Shown here: positions 36,212-48,300 of the stretch, piece by piece
Position numbering within the stretch: position 1 is the first letter of the stretch
How the letters are laid out: each line of letters starts with the position of its first letter
Assembly (NCBI RefSeq): GCF_000003815.2
Contig: NC_049985.1
Location: forward strand, 24,204,981-24,268,980
Reading direction: 5' to 3'
Length of the DNA: 64,000 bases
From: Branchiostoma floridae
Lineage: Eukaryota > Chordata > Leptocardii > Amphioxiformes > Branchiostomatidae
The notes under the pieces: generated by a model
Database searches by the model: none
Told to the model about the DNA's origin: nothing
The model's input: only the letters and a program-made list of their open reading frames with translations
Program-made: the position numbers and the translations under genes

Positions 36212-36789
36212 CGAGGGGCATTCAATAAGTAATGCCCCTGACCCACTTTCAGTTGTCTGATCTAGATGAAATTTTGCATGTGTAATGAGTCATATCTCTT
36301 TGGGTTATGTTGCAAAAAACAGCTCTGAACTAATTGTGGTTACTGATTTACTGGTGTTTGAACTGAGTCAGGTGTGAAATGGACCAGGTGTGAAATGGAG
36401 CAAGTTGAGTGTCGCGCAGTGATCCGGTTTTTGTATTTGAAAGGACGCATACCAAAGGGGACTTTTGATGAAATGAAAAAAAGTTATGGTGATGATGCCC
36501 CATCATATGACCTTGTAAAACGCTGGCATCCTGAATTCAAACAAGGCCGGAAGTCTGTGGAAACAGCTCCCAGGCCTGGTCGTCCCTCTTCTGCCATTGA
36601 TGAGGCATCTGTCGGAGGACCAACCTGGGATGTCCTACAAGAACGGTGTCCAGAGCTACATCAAATGATGGGAGAAATGCAAAACTCTGGGTGGTTCCTA
36701 TGAAGAGAAAGACTAATAACTGTGCCAAGTTTAATTAATCTCCTGCTATGGGAAATGGGTCAGGGACATTACTTATTGAATGCCCCTCG
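36212..36789 (+). mobile_element. Internally deleted mariner element
   Basis: A 578-bp element with 34-bp inverted ends beginning CGAGGGGCATTCAATAAGTA (one mismatch) and TA at both sides (36210-36211 and 36790-36791). It carries the N-terminal part of a mariner transposase and has lost the catalytic middle. Confidence 0.92.
36395..36703 (+). pseudogene. Mariner transposase, N-terminal fragment
   Basis: The frame reads from MEQVECRAVIRFLYLKG through a helix-turn-helix region with DDAPSYDLVKRW and the linker RPGRPSSA, typical of the DNA-binding half of mariner transposases (HTH_48 type). It then runs into about 30 unrelated residues and stops. The DD34D catalytic domain is absent, so it cannot transpose by itself. 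Confidence 0.88.
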
Positions 36790-36804
36790 TACAACATATA
36801 TTCA

Positions 36805-37290
36805 AACCTGCATAAGCGGCCACCTTTGCATGGCGACCACCTGGCCATTGCGGTAACTTTTTGTTGGTCCCTTGGATTTTTCCTATTGACCTTAAAGCAT
36901 TAAGAAATAGTCTATAGCGGCCACCTGTCCAACACGGCCACACAATTTCCAGTCCCGTTACAAGTAAGACACAGAAACACTGTATATTGCGGCCATACAT
37001 GCAAGGACTTGGAGTTCCTGACAGGGTCATTTTGGCAAATTTACCAACATTGCGCATGGCAATATCAATCATTTTCGGTAGATTTGACTTTGGCAGGGTC
37101 AGTTGAATTTTGAGACGATAAAGACAATGTTACTTGGTGAGAAAGATCAGTGGGTAACTGAAATCATGTGCATTATTGCACGTGGTCAATTGATGAGCAT
37201 TTTCTCCAGTGTCCACCTGTCTATAGTAGCCACATTTGTCCAGTCCCTTGAGTGGCCGCTAATAGACATGTTTGACTGTATTATGATATT
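36805..37290. repeat. Repeat with recurrent GCGGCCAC words
   Basis: Words such as AAGCGGCCACC, TAGCGGCCACCTGTCC and TATTGCGGCCATAC recur, with CCACCTGTCTATAGTAGCC further on. The pattern suggests an interspersed repeat, but ends and orientation could not be fixed. Confidence 0.35.
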
Positions 37291-39349
37291 ATTCAAAGAT
37301 CTACATGGAAATCTATCTTTCCAAACAGACTATTCTTTAACCTGGCTAATACTTACCAGTCTCAGTTGTGTACTTGTCAAGTTCTTTTTACCCATGACCA
37401 CAAAGTGGACTATGGGTTGTGATACGATATGCCCTTTCCTATATGTTTGTTTGTTTTTTTGGTGCCAATTGTAACCACCATCTTTATTTTCAAGCACTTG
37501 CAGCAGTTGGGTGAGATGACTTTCTTCTTTTGTGTCTCTTTTTTTTTCTTTATTGGCCACATCAATTTTTTCTTCTTTTCAGTGAATTGTTTTTCATGCT
37601 CTTTTTTTTAGCCCAAATTCTCTTTTTTTTTTAACAAGTTTTTGTTTTCAAACCTTTTAAAATGTGGCCGACTTTCTTTTTTCTTCTTTTTCCATCTCAC
37701 CCACAGTTTAATGATCTTCAATACATCTTTATAAATGTACAGAAAGTTTACATTGATGTTGTCAACACTAGACACTTGTAACTTGCCTTGTATACATGCC
37801 TGACTTCAATTATCAAACAAAAAACAACAGACTTCCCTACTTTTAACAAAATATCTACAGAATGACAAATTTTCACTTGCACTTTGTCACATTAACATGC
37901 TACACCAAACGATACTTAGTGTTCATCTACAAAAACATTATAATTGTATTACCACAATTCAGTACAAACATTTTTCCTTAACTTTGTACATTTTAACTGT
38001 AATATAATAGCCACATCAACTTTAGGAGTCAGAGAACTTGGGACACGAAAAAATCAACAATGAGAATGTTAGCACAGAAGTTGGATTGCAGCAAACGATT
38101 TTTGAAACTAACTTGTCCCACGAACAACCTCAATAATTTCGAAGCCTGAATTCCAACAGCTACAATTATCATTTGCAAAAATATATTGTAGCAACACAAT
38201 ACCTGTCTCAATTTTTTGTCAAAGTTTCTACAATGTAGAAAAAACATGACAATGGAAAAGACTGATGCAGCTTCGTTTGGTTTGCAAACATAGAAATTGA
38301 GGGTTCATTTACAATTTACAGAACGTTCCATTTAAAACCTCAAGAATAGGGCAGCTAGCAACATTTTTGCTCCATCTACATGCATTATTTGATTTCCATC
38401 GACATATTCCTATTCATTCTTGACCTAGCCATGTACATGTAGTCATCATAAATGAATTTCTGATTGCCCCTTCTTGAGATTTTCAATGGAACACAAACTC
38501 AAACAATCTCAAACATACATGGTAGAATTACACTCTGATTTTCATCAGCACCAAACTAGAACAAAACATAGTATTACACAAATTTCTTAACAAATTTCAA
38601 CCTAATTTTTTTGCTACTAGTAACCATTAACATGAAAATAGTATACATACAAGTAGTCAAGTGTATTTGTACAAGAGGCAGTGAGTGCTTCTGCTTTGTA
38701 TGTTACATTTGACATGCGTGATATGACATAGCCATAAATACACTTCTTTTGCAAAAACTCCCGAACAAAAAGAAGAAACATGGCCACATACATCAATGAC
38801 GATGTGTAGCAAATTTGCTTTAAGCTAGAAATATAAGACGATGCTTTCCTCTCGTAGCCTGGGTACCATCCGGGAAGTAGTTCACTCCTTTGTTTGCTTT
38901 TGCTATCTGTCTGGAGACATGCACATTCAAACCATTTGGTGGTGATGCCAGTTAACGAGCGAATCAAGGAATAGGTTCTAGAGCGCTCGTTCGATGACAA
39001 CAGGCCCGCGCACAAGCAGACGGAGGTCTTGACCGGTGTTGGAACGCCTGTTCGAACGATCGCTTGAACCAATTCCACAATTCGCTCAAATGTGGGGACC
39101 AATCAGCACCTGCGTCCAAACTTCCAGACGATTCCAGACGTTAAGATGGTCCACGTTCCCAGACGGAAACACAGAGAAGCGACTGTATGTGGTGCATAAT
39201 GAATGTCAGAGCTAGAAGCGACTGTATAGAGTATATAATGAACGTCAGAGAGAACTATTTTCCGGATGGTACCCAGGCTATTCCTCTTGTGAGAAGCACT
39301 TAAAATGTAACAGTAGTGTTTGGAAGATTTGGACCAGGTGCCGTTGGCA
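37291..39349. other. Downstream flank of RBM26
   Basis: No coding exon found. On the minus strand this follows the RBM26 stop (39350), so part is probably 3' untranslated sequence. AATAAA-type hexamers on the minus strand occur near 37478 and 37547, too far for confident assignment. It contains T-rich tracts (37420-37700) and the element at 38857-39278. Confidence 0.4.
38857..39278. mobile_element. MITE with GCCTGGGTACCATCCGG ends, copy 2
   Basis: A 422-bp element; the two ends are inverted (GCCTGGGTACCATCCGG), with TA on both sides compatible with a TA duplication. The interior matches 47133-47510 in reverse orientation through words such as GAGCGCTCGTTCGATGACAA. It starts 72 bp past the RBM26 stop, so it is probably in the RBM26 3' untranslated region. 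Confidence 0.8.
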
Positions 39350-42300
39350 TCACCGTCTCCAGGATCTGGACTCTGATTCGTCCTCATCATCTTCGTCATC
39401 ATCCGGTAGTGGAGCTAGGAGAGCATCCTCTTCATCGTCCTGTAGACAGAAGCAAACAGCTATCAACACATGAAGAAATCTAATCTTTAAGTATACTGTT
39501 ATTGTTTTTGTTGTTATTGGTTGGGCTGACTACTCTCTCTTGGCAGCCAGGGGCTGAATTGCAAGGAGCTTACAATAGGCAGGGCTAAATCGCAAGGTTC
39601 TGGAGCAAGCTGCCATTTGGCACCACTCAGGTGATCTCAATACAACAGTCACAAGTGTCTCTAGCGAACAGCCATTCGGCGCCACTCAGGTGACTTCAAT
39701 ACGACAGTATTTGCCCCAGGTGTGGCCATGGGCCTTTAGGGTTTGAACTACGCACACCGCACCATCACACGTGTGGTGGGTTATTGTTAATGTGCCTGGG
39801 GTGTGGCTCTCCCAAACACGTCACTGGACCTCCATTTGACGTCCTATCTAAACAAAACAAATAGAGAGCCACAAAAGCACCAGTCAGAGTGTACATTGGG
39901 TGACTCCACCACATTGTCACTGACTGGTACTAGAAATAAGCAAAGCAAAAGTAAAAATATAGTGTGTTATTCCATGTAAAAGTTGACTGATCAGATTCAA
40001 ATACAATGATTCAACCTGTAGTTTCCATTGTGATGAAATCAGTAAGAACTAAGAACACCCTCCAGGTTAATTTTGGACTTCTAGATTAATTCCGGACAAA
40101 ACTTAATCATTTGAAAAATGATTAACCAAATGAATTAAGATTTGAAATTATGGTTTAATAAATGGTAATTAATATGTAGATTGCAATTGGATGTCTCCAG
40201 GAACAAAGCCAATTCTGGAGAATTCTGGGACCCTGGGCCAGAATTCTGGCCCAGAGTCAGAATTCTGCAGAATTCTGGGAACCTAAAGCCAGAATTCTGC
40301 AGAAGCATTATTCCTGGAGACATCTAATTGCAATCTACATATTAATTACCTTTTAACAGACCATAGTTACAAATCTTAATTCATTCGGTTAATCGATTTT
40401 CAAATGATTAAGGTTTGTCCGGAATTAATCTGGAAGTCCAAAATTAACCTGGAGGGTGTTTAAGGTAAATAAAAGAGTTCTCACATTCAGGTCGACCTCG
40501 CCTTCGTCATCATGGTCTAAGGTCACTGTCCTGGTTGGAAGGTTCCACGTGATGGTCAAGGTCGTGCCCTTGAAAATGCTCCCTTTGGTGGCAGCCTGGC
40601 ATGCAAGAGTCAAACGTAGTGTCAGTCATGTGCAAAAATTAATGCAAAAATTAATTAAGATAGGTATACAATGTAATGTATTATGTAGTATAGGATATGA
40701 GTTTTTCTGTTTGACATAAGCATAATTGCCACAGATTTTTTGCATATATTTTGTTTATTCCTTGTGTGTACAACTAACATACATGGGCGTGTGTGTGTGT
40801 GTTGTGTGTTTGCACGTGACACTGTGTGTGTATGCGTTTGTGTGTGCGTGTGTGATTGCACATGTGACACTGTGTGTGTGTGTGTGTATGCGTGTATACA
40901 AATGTATGTGTGTGTGTGTGTGTGCATGCGTGTTTGCACATGTGACACTGTGTGTGTGTGCGTGCGTGTATGTGTGTGTGTGCGTGCGTGCGTGTTTGCA
41001 CATGTGACACTGTGTGTGTGTGTTTGAACATGTGTGACACTGTGCATGTGTGTGTGTGTGCGTGTGTTTGCACATGTGACACTGTGTGTGTGTGTATGCG
41101 TGTATATGTGTGTGCGTGCGTGTTTGCACATGTGACACTGTGTGTGTGTGTGTGCGTGTTTGAACATGTGTGACACTGTGCATATGTGTGTGAGTTTGTG
41201 AAGAATATGCAGCTTCTGTGTGAATGTATATTCCTTTTACATTGTACTTACACAAACTTTATTGACTACTCACAATTTCAGCCTCCAACCTAGTCTTGAA
41301 CTCCAGCAGCAAAGTCAAACCTGTCTCATCATACTCCACCTTCTCCACTTCACCAAATTGCTGCAGAAATAAAAACTATCAACCTAAAGGTGTACGGGCA
41401 TGGTTGTGCAAAAGTGTCAATGTATCGAGGTCATCAGGACTAGACATCTATCGTGCAAGGAACTGTCAGGGAAGATGAAAAGGGGTAGACGACAGAAAAG
41501 ATTCAAATATAATATCAGTCCAAGAATTCAAAATGAATGATACTTGGTGAAACATTAAGAACAAAAAACGAAGAAGGGTGGTGAAAACTGATTGTCAAAT
41601 CTTCTGTGATGCCCCACCAGTAAAACAGTTAGACTAAAGTATACATGTAGATGAGATGTTAACTTAGTGTTACTAAGTCCCTAAGTTATACTTATACCTG
41701 GTCCATTCTATTTTATCTGTTACAGTATGTATGATAAACTCAACTTCGACAAGGTGAAGATACTAATGATTCCGAACCGGATTACTTTCTCAGGGGAGTG
41801 AAAGCGGCCATTTACCCACCAACCTTCCCTCAACCGAGACGGGGGCCAATACCAACTGCCAAGCACCTTTGACCCTTTGCTGACGTCACACTTCTGGTCT
41901 GGATGTGTGACTTAGGCTTTGGATCATTTCAACTTGATAAGGATCAGAGGACTGATCGAAAGCTTGTTGGTAAGCCCTTTATTTTGTGTATGGATATATG
42001 GTTTTCAAAATTGTAACATAATGAACTCAACATGTATCCTTACCGAGAGATGAGTGAGAATCTCATCCTTGTCTCCTATCTGGTACCCTGTGATAGCCAG
42101 TTGTTTGGGTCTCCTGTCCAGTACCGCCCCCGCTCGTGTCCGCAGGTACGGCCTCCCCCTGCCCCTACCCCTCACAACGCCCCCTCTTCCCCTCCCTCGC
42201 CCCCTACCCCTGCCTCGACCAGCGTTCAGTAGACCCAGGGACTGTGCCTGAAACGAGAGGAAAGAAGTGACATTTTTCTTTAGATTTCAGATTTTTAAAA

Positions 42301-45300
42301 AGTCCAAATCATTCCCACAACTTAAAGCCGCATTCCACTCCAGAAGTGAGTGTTATTTTCTGATAGATGATTTTTTGGGGGATACAAATTCACTCGACTT
42401 TTTGCAAACTTAGCTCATTTGACTTTTCAACAAAAAAATAATTTTCAAATAAGACATGTACAGATTGAAGAACTTCTAAATCTATATCCTAGTGTGAGAG
42501 GGTAAAGAGACCATACTACAGCAGGGCTCAAAGTTCATTTCTGGGAATACATGCACTCAACCTAAACATTTGCGTGCACAAAAAACTTTTGGGTGCACAA
42601 CATAAAATAAAGTAGAGTAAAGATTTTATCATTTTTTCTGACACTTAGATGTCAAAAACATGTTGTATTATACTAGTGCACAATACACATGTACCCAAAG
42701 GAAAATATTGGCTGCACTAGTCTGGTGCATCCACAATAGAAAATTAACTGCACAGCTCTGATTTTGGGTGCACATGCTTCCAGTATTGTAAATGCAGAAA
42801 TGTTTGTGGTGGTTTTTCGTTAACAGTTTTCGCGGTGGCAACTTCACTGCAAACTCAAAACCACAGTGAAAACTAAATATCCCAGGTACCGCAAAATTAA
42901 ATCCACGCAAACCTAAATGCTTTTACAGTATTTCAGGCCATGTAGAATACAGTAACCCTGACACTTGATATAAAAACCTCCGACAGTGCGAGCAACTTTT
43001 CCTTGTAACTCACCTCTTGCTGTAGTTCTGCTAGTCTCTTCTTGAGCGCCGTGGTGTCCTCTCCGGCCGTCTTGGCGTTGAGAAGGTCCATCTCAGCGTC
43101 CAGCAGCTCTCTCTGAGCCTGCAACATGTGCAGCGGCCGGGAGTCCTGTCAATCAAATATGGCTGGCAAATCTGTGCTCTGGTTAGGGGTGGGAGGGGGG
43201 CACTCTGGGGCAAATCAGTGTCAAAACTTCAGAACAGGTTTGAGGAACGAAATGGTTTGAAGCTGGCATCACACAGTAGGAAAGTGGCTCAAAGGGGACA
43301 TTTTCATAGCACAATTTTTAGGGGTCGACCGATAAGTAACTAAGTGACACTGGGCAGACATATCATATGAATAATAGACAGAATCGAAAGATTGGCAACC
43401 TTTTTGTAATCTTGCAATCAACATCTTTACCCAAAAATCTTTGAGAGTGCGGCAAACAGCAATTTCTCACTCGACAGGCATCTCAGGATCCGATATGATT
43501 TTGGATACGCTCAGACGTTTCAGATAACATCTGTTATTTTTCGTCAGTTACAAGTCAAGAAAGAAAACAGATGTTATCTGAAACGTTCGACCGTTTCCAA
43601 AATCATATCCAGTTTGATTTCTGTGAGTAATTGCTATTTGGCATGATCTTATTACCTGGATGTCTAACCTTCATAGACATATATTTAAGAGTGCGATGCC
43701 AGCATAACAGTATCAAAACTTCAGAATAGAAAAGTGGAAAAAAATTGATTTAGGGAAGAGTGAGTAAGAAAAAAAAAGTCAACAAAAAAAAAAAGACTGG
43801 GAATATGAGAGAAAATTTGAAATTTTGTTCATTATTGGTATACTATTTTACTTTAGGGAAATTTTGAAAAACAGGTGGTTGGACTGGGAGGGTGTCTCAA
43901 ATGGTTCTCATAAAGCTACAGATTCTGATATACAATAATACGTAATGGTTATAACTTCAAAGTAAAGATAGCATAGTGGTAACATTAATCTATAAAAGAA
44001 GAAAGAATCAGGAATTAAACTCAGTATTTGTAATAATCTTAGGTTAAAACTGTGTTCTTTTTAATTACAAGGTCATATCAATAATTGACAAAGATAACAA
44101 TGCGATGCCTAACTGAATAAGGAAACATCCAAACATATCAAACATTGAACATACCTCTTGTCTGGTTTTTGGCTTGGCCGTTGTTGCTGCTTTGGGTGGA
44201 TTGTCTGTTTTTAACTTGGTTATACTCTCCTGTACAGTCTTTAATGTCTGAAAAATAACATTATGACATTACTTTTCTCAACTATATCTGGAAATATGGT
44301 ACATCATCAGATAAATAAAGGGAGTTAGATATATACTAATAAGCAGCGATTAAGTGCGTCAAAAAGTTGCATTGAGCCAACCTCGTAAATACTGGTGCAA
44401 TGGCCTATGGTTATAAGTTACAGTCTTCTTGCATTCGGAAGGTATGTACATGTAGGGGATTTAAATACCAGAAATGGAGCTATGAAAAAGATATTTTGTC
44501 TGCTATATTTGTATCAGGGCTCGAAATACCACCTGCATATACAGGTACATTGTGTAAGTGCCAGGTAAAATTGGAGCTGTGCAGGTATTTCTGATGTCTG
44601 CACCTAACCTGCACTGGTTCATGTACTGGGTTTAATACATAAATATCTTGTAAACTATGTGGATTGTTCTCAGCTGCAATGACTATTACCACCTTTAAAT
44701 TATTAAGAAAAAATGGCAATCATTGGTTCTTGAACAATTTCAGTATGATCCATACTTCCGAGTGGTGCAGGTAAAATTTGTCTGGTGCAGGTAATTTTCA
44801 ATGTTTTACAGGTATGCGGGAAAAAAGTATTTAGAAATTATAGCCCAGCTACAACTGTATAGAGTATAGTTATCATTCCTCACAACACTTACCTTCATGA
44901 TAGCATCCCTCTCCGTAGCTGCCATACCTTTGTTCTTCTCTAATCTTTCTATCAACATCTGTCAAATACAGGAAAGAAGTTTGTTTACTTCACATATATA
45001 GTATTTGTCTTCAAGTTAGCAAAATGTTGCTTTCAAAAGAGTATAAAATGTCATTTATAATATAACATAATGTTTCCAAAGATAGAACTCTTCCTTACAA
45101 CTACATGTGCCCAGATCAAGAGGATAAAAATGTCATTCGAACTGGCCCGCAATAGAACACACTTTTCTATGGTATTTTCTTTTTTTAATATATAAAAAAC
45201 AACATAATTATAAATTCAATCATTTATTATGCAAATTCTAGGCTCAAAAAAGTATCTAATAACCCCAACCCTAAGAAGCCCCAGAGCCCACATCACTAAG

Positions 45301-48300
45301 TCTTGTAACTTCTTACCTTTTGTTGCTGGATTTGCTTTTGTAGCAGCTCCTGTTTCTTTGTCTGTAGATTCATCTTTAACTTCAGCGCCTCCTGGCAGAT
45401 AGAAAAGGAAGTGCAGGTTTTTGCAAAGATTACAGCTTTCATGATGTGACACGACAATTTTATGCTGATATGTGAAACATTGGTCACAATGAAACTATAA
45501 AAAAAGAAAAAAGTCCATGCTAACTAATTAAAGAAACATTCTCTACAGGGCTGACCATATACAATGTAGTTAAAATCCATTTTGCTGGGCCTTAATTGCA
45601 TGGTATGACTATGAGAAGAAAGGAGATTTTTGTGGTAATGTCAATTTCACAGTTGGAACAATTTGTCTAGTACATTAGAAACACATTCACAGAGTCATGA
45701 TTTTGCAGTGGTAAGGTCACTGCCAGTGATACTATCATAAGTTCTTTTTTTAATGGATTTGTTTATTGCATGGACATTTGACCATTTCTAAGTTCTAGGC
45801 AATGAACCCAGTTGGTGGAATTATGGTAGGCGAGAGCAGTGAACACTGGTTTTGAAGGCTTGAAGATTGTAGACAGAAGGGAAACAGTTGTCATCAAGAG
45901 TTCCATAGTTTGTAAGTCTTAGAAAAGAAGCTGTTGTTACAGAGGACTTTGAGACAGGTAATTGAACAGTATACATTTTTGTAAGTTATATAACAATGTG
46001 AGATAAAAGAAACTTTAGTCTTTTGTTGAAAAGCTCTCAGTGAAGTAGTGTGAGACCATTGGAACAACAATGTCCATGAAAGGACCAGTAAAAAGAGATG
46101 GGGCAACAATTTGTCTGTGGGAGAGAGGGTCCAGCTTTCATGCCAAATGATATCCAAAAACTGCACAAATTTTAGGATTAGTGGTTACTGTAGTGTTCAA
46201 ATGACCGTGTACAGTTCCTCACCTTTTTCTTCTCCTCCTGTTTTTTCCTGAGTGCTTCCTGTGCCTCGGCGACCTTCTGTGCTGCTATCTGTGATGCTGA
46301 CGGCTGTTTAGCTGCCTGTGGTGTGTTCACTTTCTTCATGGCTTCTGGGTTGTACACCGTCTTAGACAGGCCCGACGAGGACGCATGGACCTATTGGGAG
46401 AAAAGGAAAAGAAGGAAATTTAACAAAAATAGGAAAATATTACTGTATCAGTGTAAAATGTAACAGTTTTGGAAAGAAGTAGAAGAAAAGAAATATGATT
46501 GATGTTCAAATTTTTAATCTCCCAATGTTTTTTTCATCTCCAAGCGGATGTAAGACTCCAGCTCATGCCAGTGCCTTAGATGCAGAATCTGAGAAAGAGT
46601 TGTATCCTTACATCTGCTTGGAAACTACTATCAAATAAATTATGTAGCATTTGTGGGAAGAGACGTGTAAAAAAAAAAATACTTCACGCTTTTTAAAAAG
46701 TCGTGCAATCTTCTTTGTTGTCATTCCCATAAGTTCACAAAATATGATTTTATCTTCTGTCAGCATATCTATACCCTTTGTTTGCTTTCAAAGTTCATCA
46801 TTTGACAGAGCAAGTTTAACATTTCTTCTAAAAAAGAAACCATATTATTCTAAAACTTGAAGCTTTTTTTCCATGGCTATTTAGTGCTAAACAGCAAGGC
46901 AAAATTGAAAAAACTGACAGCTTAAACTAAGTTAAAGAGAAAAAGCCACAAAGGAATTTTTTTATAGCGAAGAAGGGCAGCACTTATATTGTTAAATAAG
47001 TGTGTACACCAAGCTTGCTCCACTACATTCAATTTGAATAGCACAATTCGATTTTACTGCTGCTTTGTGGACTGTAGATATGCTACTTTAGGGAAGATTG
47101 TGAGGAAAAAAAGGAGAAACTGTGGGCTCCAAGCCTGGGTATTTTCCAGCAAGTAGTTTGTTCCAGTGTTCATTATACACTGCATATATTGCTTCTCTGC
47201 TGTTCCATCTGGAATCCCGTTAATGTCTGGAATCGTCTAAATTTGGACGAGGGCGCTGATTGGTGCCTACACATGAGCAAATTATGGAATGGGTTCAAGC
47301 GATCATTCGAACCGGTGTTCCACACCCGAAACGTCCTCCGTCCACTTGTGGGAGGGCCTGTTGTCATCGAACGAGCGCTCTAGAACCTATTCCTTAATTC
47401 GCTCATTAACTGACGTTAGCACCAAACAGTTTGAATGTGCAGGTCTCCAGACGGATAGCAGAAGCGAACATACATGTAGGAGCGAACTACTATCCGGATG
47501 GTACCCAGGCTAGTGTGCTCCTACTATGACATGCCAAGCTCAATAATTTTTCAACAGAAGCACCTAAAAAACACCCAAACACAGTGGAGGTTTTACCTTT
47601 TCCGACATTGGCCCTGAATTTCCCGTAGCTTTGGCATGCTCGGGGTTTATGTACAGACGGTCCCGGACAGACAACCTGTGTGGACCAGGGTTGTGGTGGG
47701 GTGCCTCACCAGGTGTGGACTACATATACACAACACAAGAAACACAAGACTCACAATCCGACTGATATTCTCATTTGGGGAGGGTGCATGCCAGGGCTCT
47801 AGCCAGCTTGAATTTTTTTTCCGTCAGCCAATTCCCACTGTCGCGAAAACCGCGAAAACACTATTCCAGGAATTAGAGAGACTGAACTGAGACCTTGAAA
47901 AACGGGTTCTAATGAGATTATTGTATGCAAAATGCCGCCGACACATTCATAATAGCAAAACAAACAGTGTGTGGCTTTTACCGCCGTGGACGGCGTCCCC
48001 AAGCCGCCTGTAGCTTCCACCAAGGATTTTTGTCAGTCAAGGTTGACGGATTGGTATCAAAATTTTTCTGTCACACGCAGCAAATTTCCGCCAATTGACG
48101 GGAAAACGGACGCTGGCTAGAGCCCTAGTGCATGCTGAACCAACGTAGCTTTTTCATCCATTCAAGATCAAGGCCTGTCTGACTCTAAAATCTATTTTTT
48201 TATCATCTATAAGTTCACGTAGGACACAGGGTTCTTGCCAGCGCAGTTGAGCATGGGGTTCCCTATATTGTGATTTGCATTCCTATGCTGTGATTTGGGC

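Larger units (their letters stand above)
39350..42247 (-). other. RBM26: RBM26 RG-rich region, second RRM and acidic tail (exons 20-23)
   Basis: Residues 856-1018. Exon 20 begins with RG repeats ([13 protein letters not shown]) and runs into [19 protein letters not shown], the start of the second RRM. Exon 21 has [20 protein letters not shown]. Exon 22 gives [18 protein letters not shown], closing the RRM. Exon 23 is almost all Asp/Glu and ends SRSWRR. Confidence 0.92.

Noticed and set aside
40655-41255. His/Thr- and Cys/Val-rich open frames across the TG repeat
   Set aside because: Direct translation of a dinucleotide repeat in every frame, inside an RBM26 intron; no family match or splice logic.
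47173-47513. Overlapping 64-84-aa open frames on both strands
   Set aside because: They lie inside a MITE whose relatives at 38857 and 62091 do not keep the frames.
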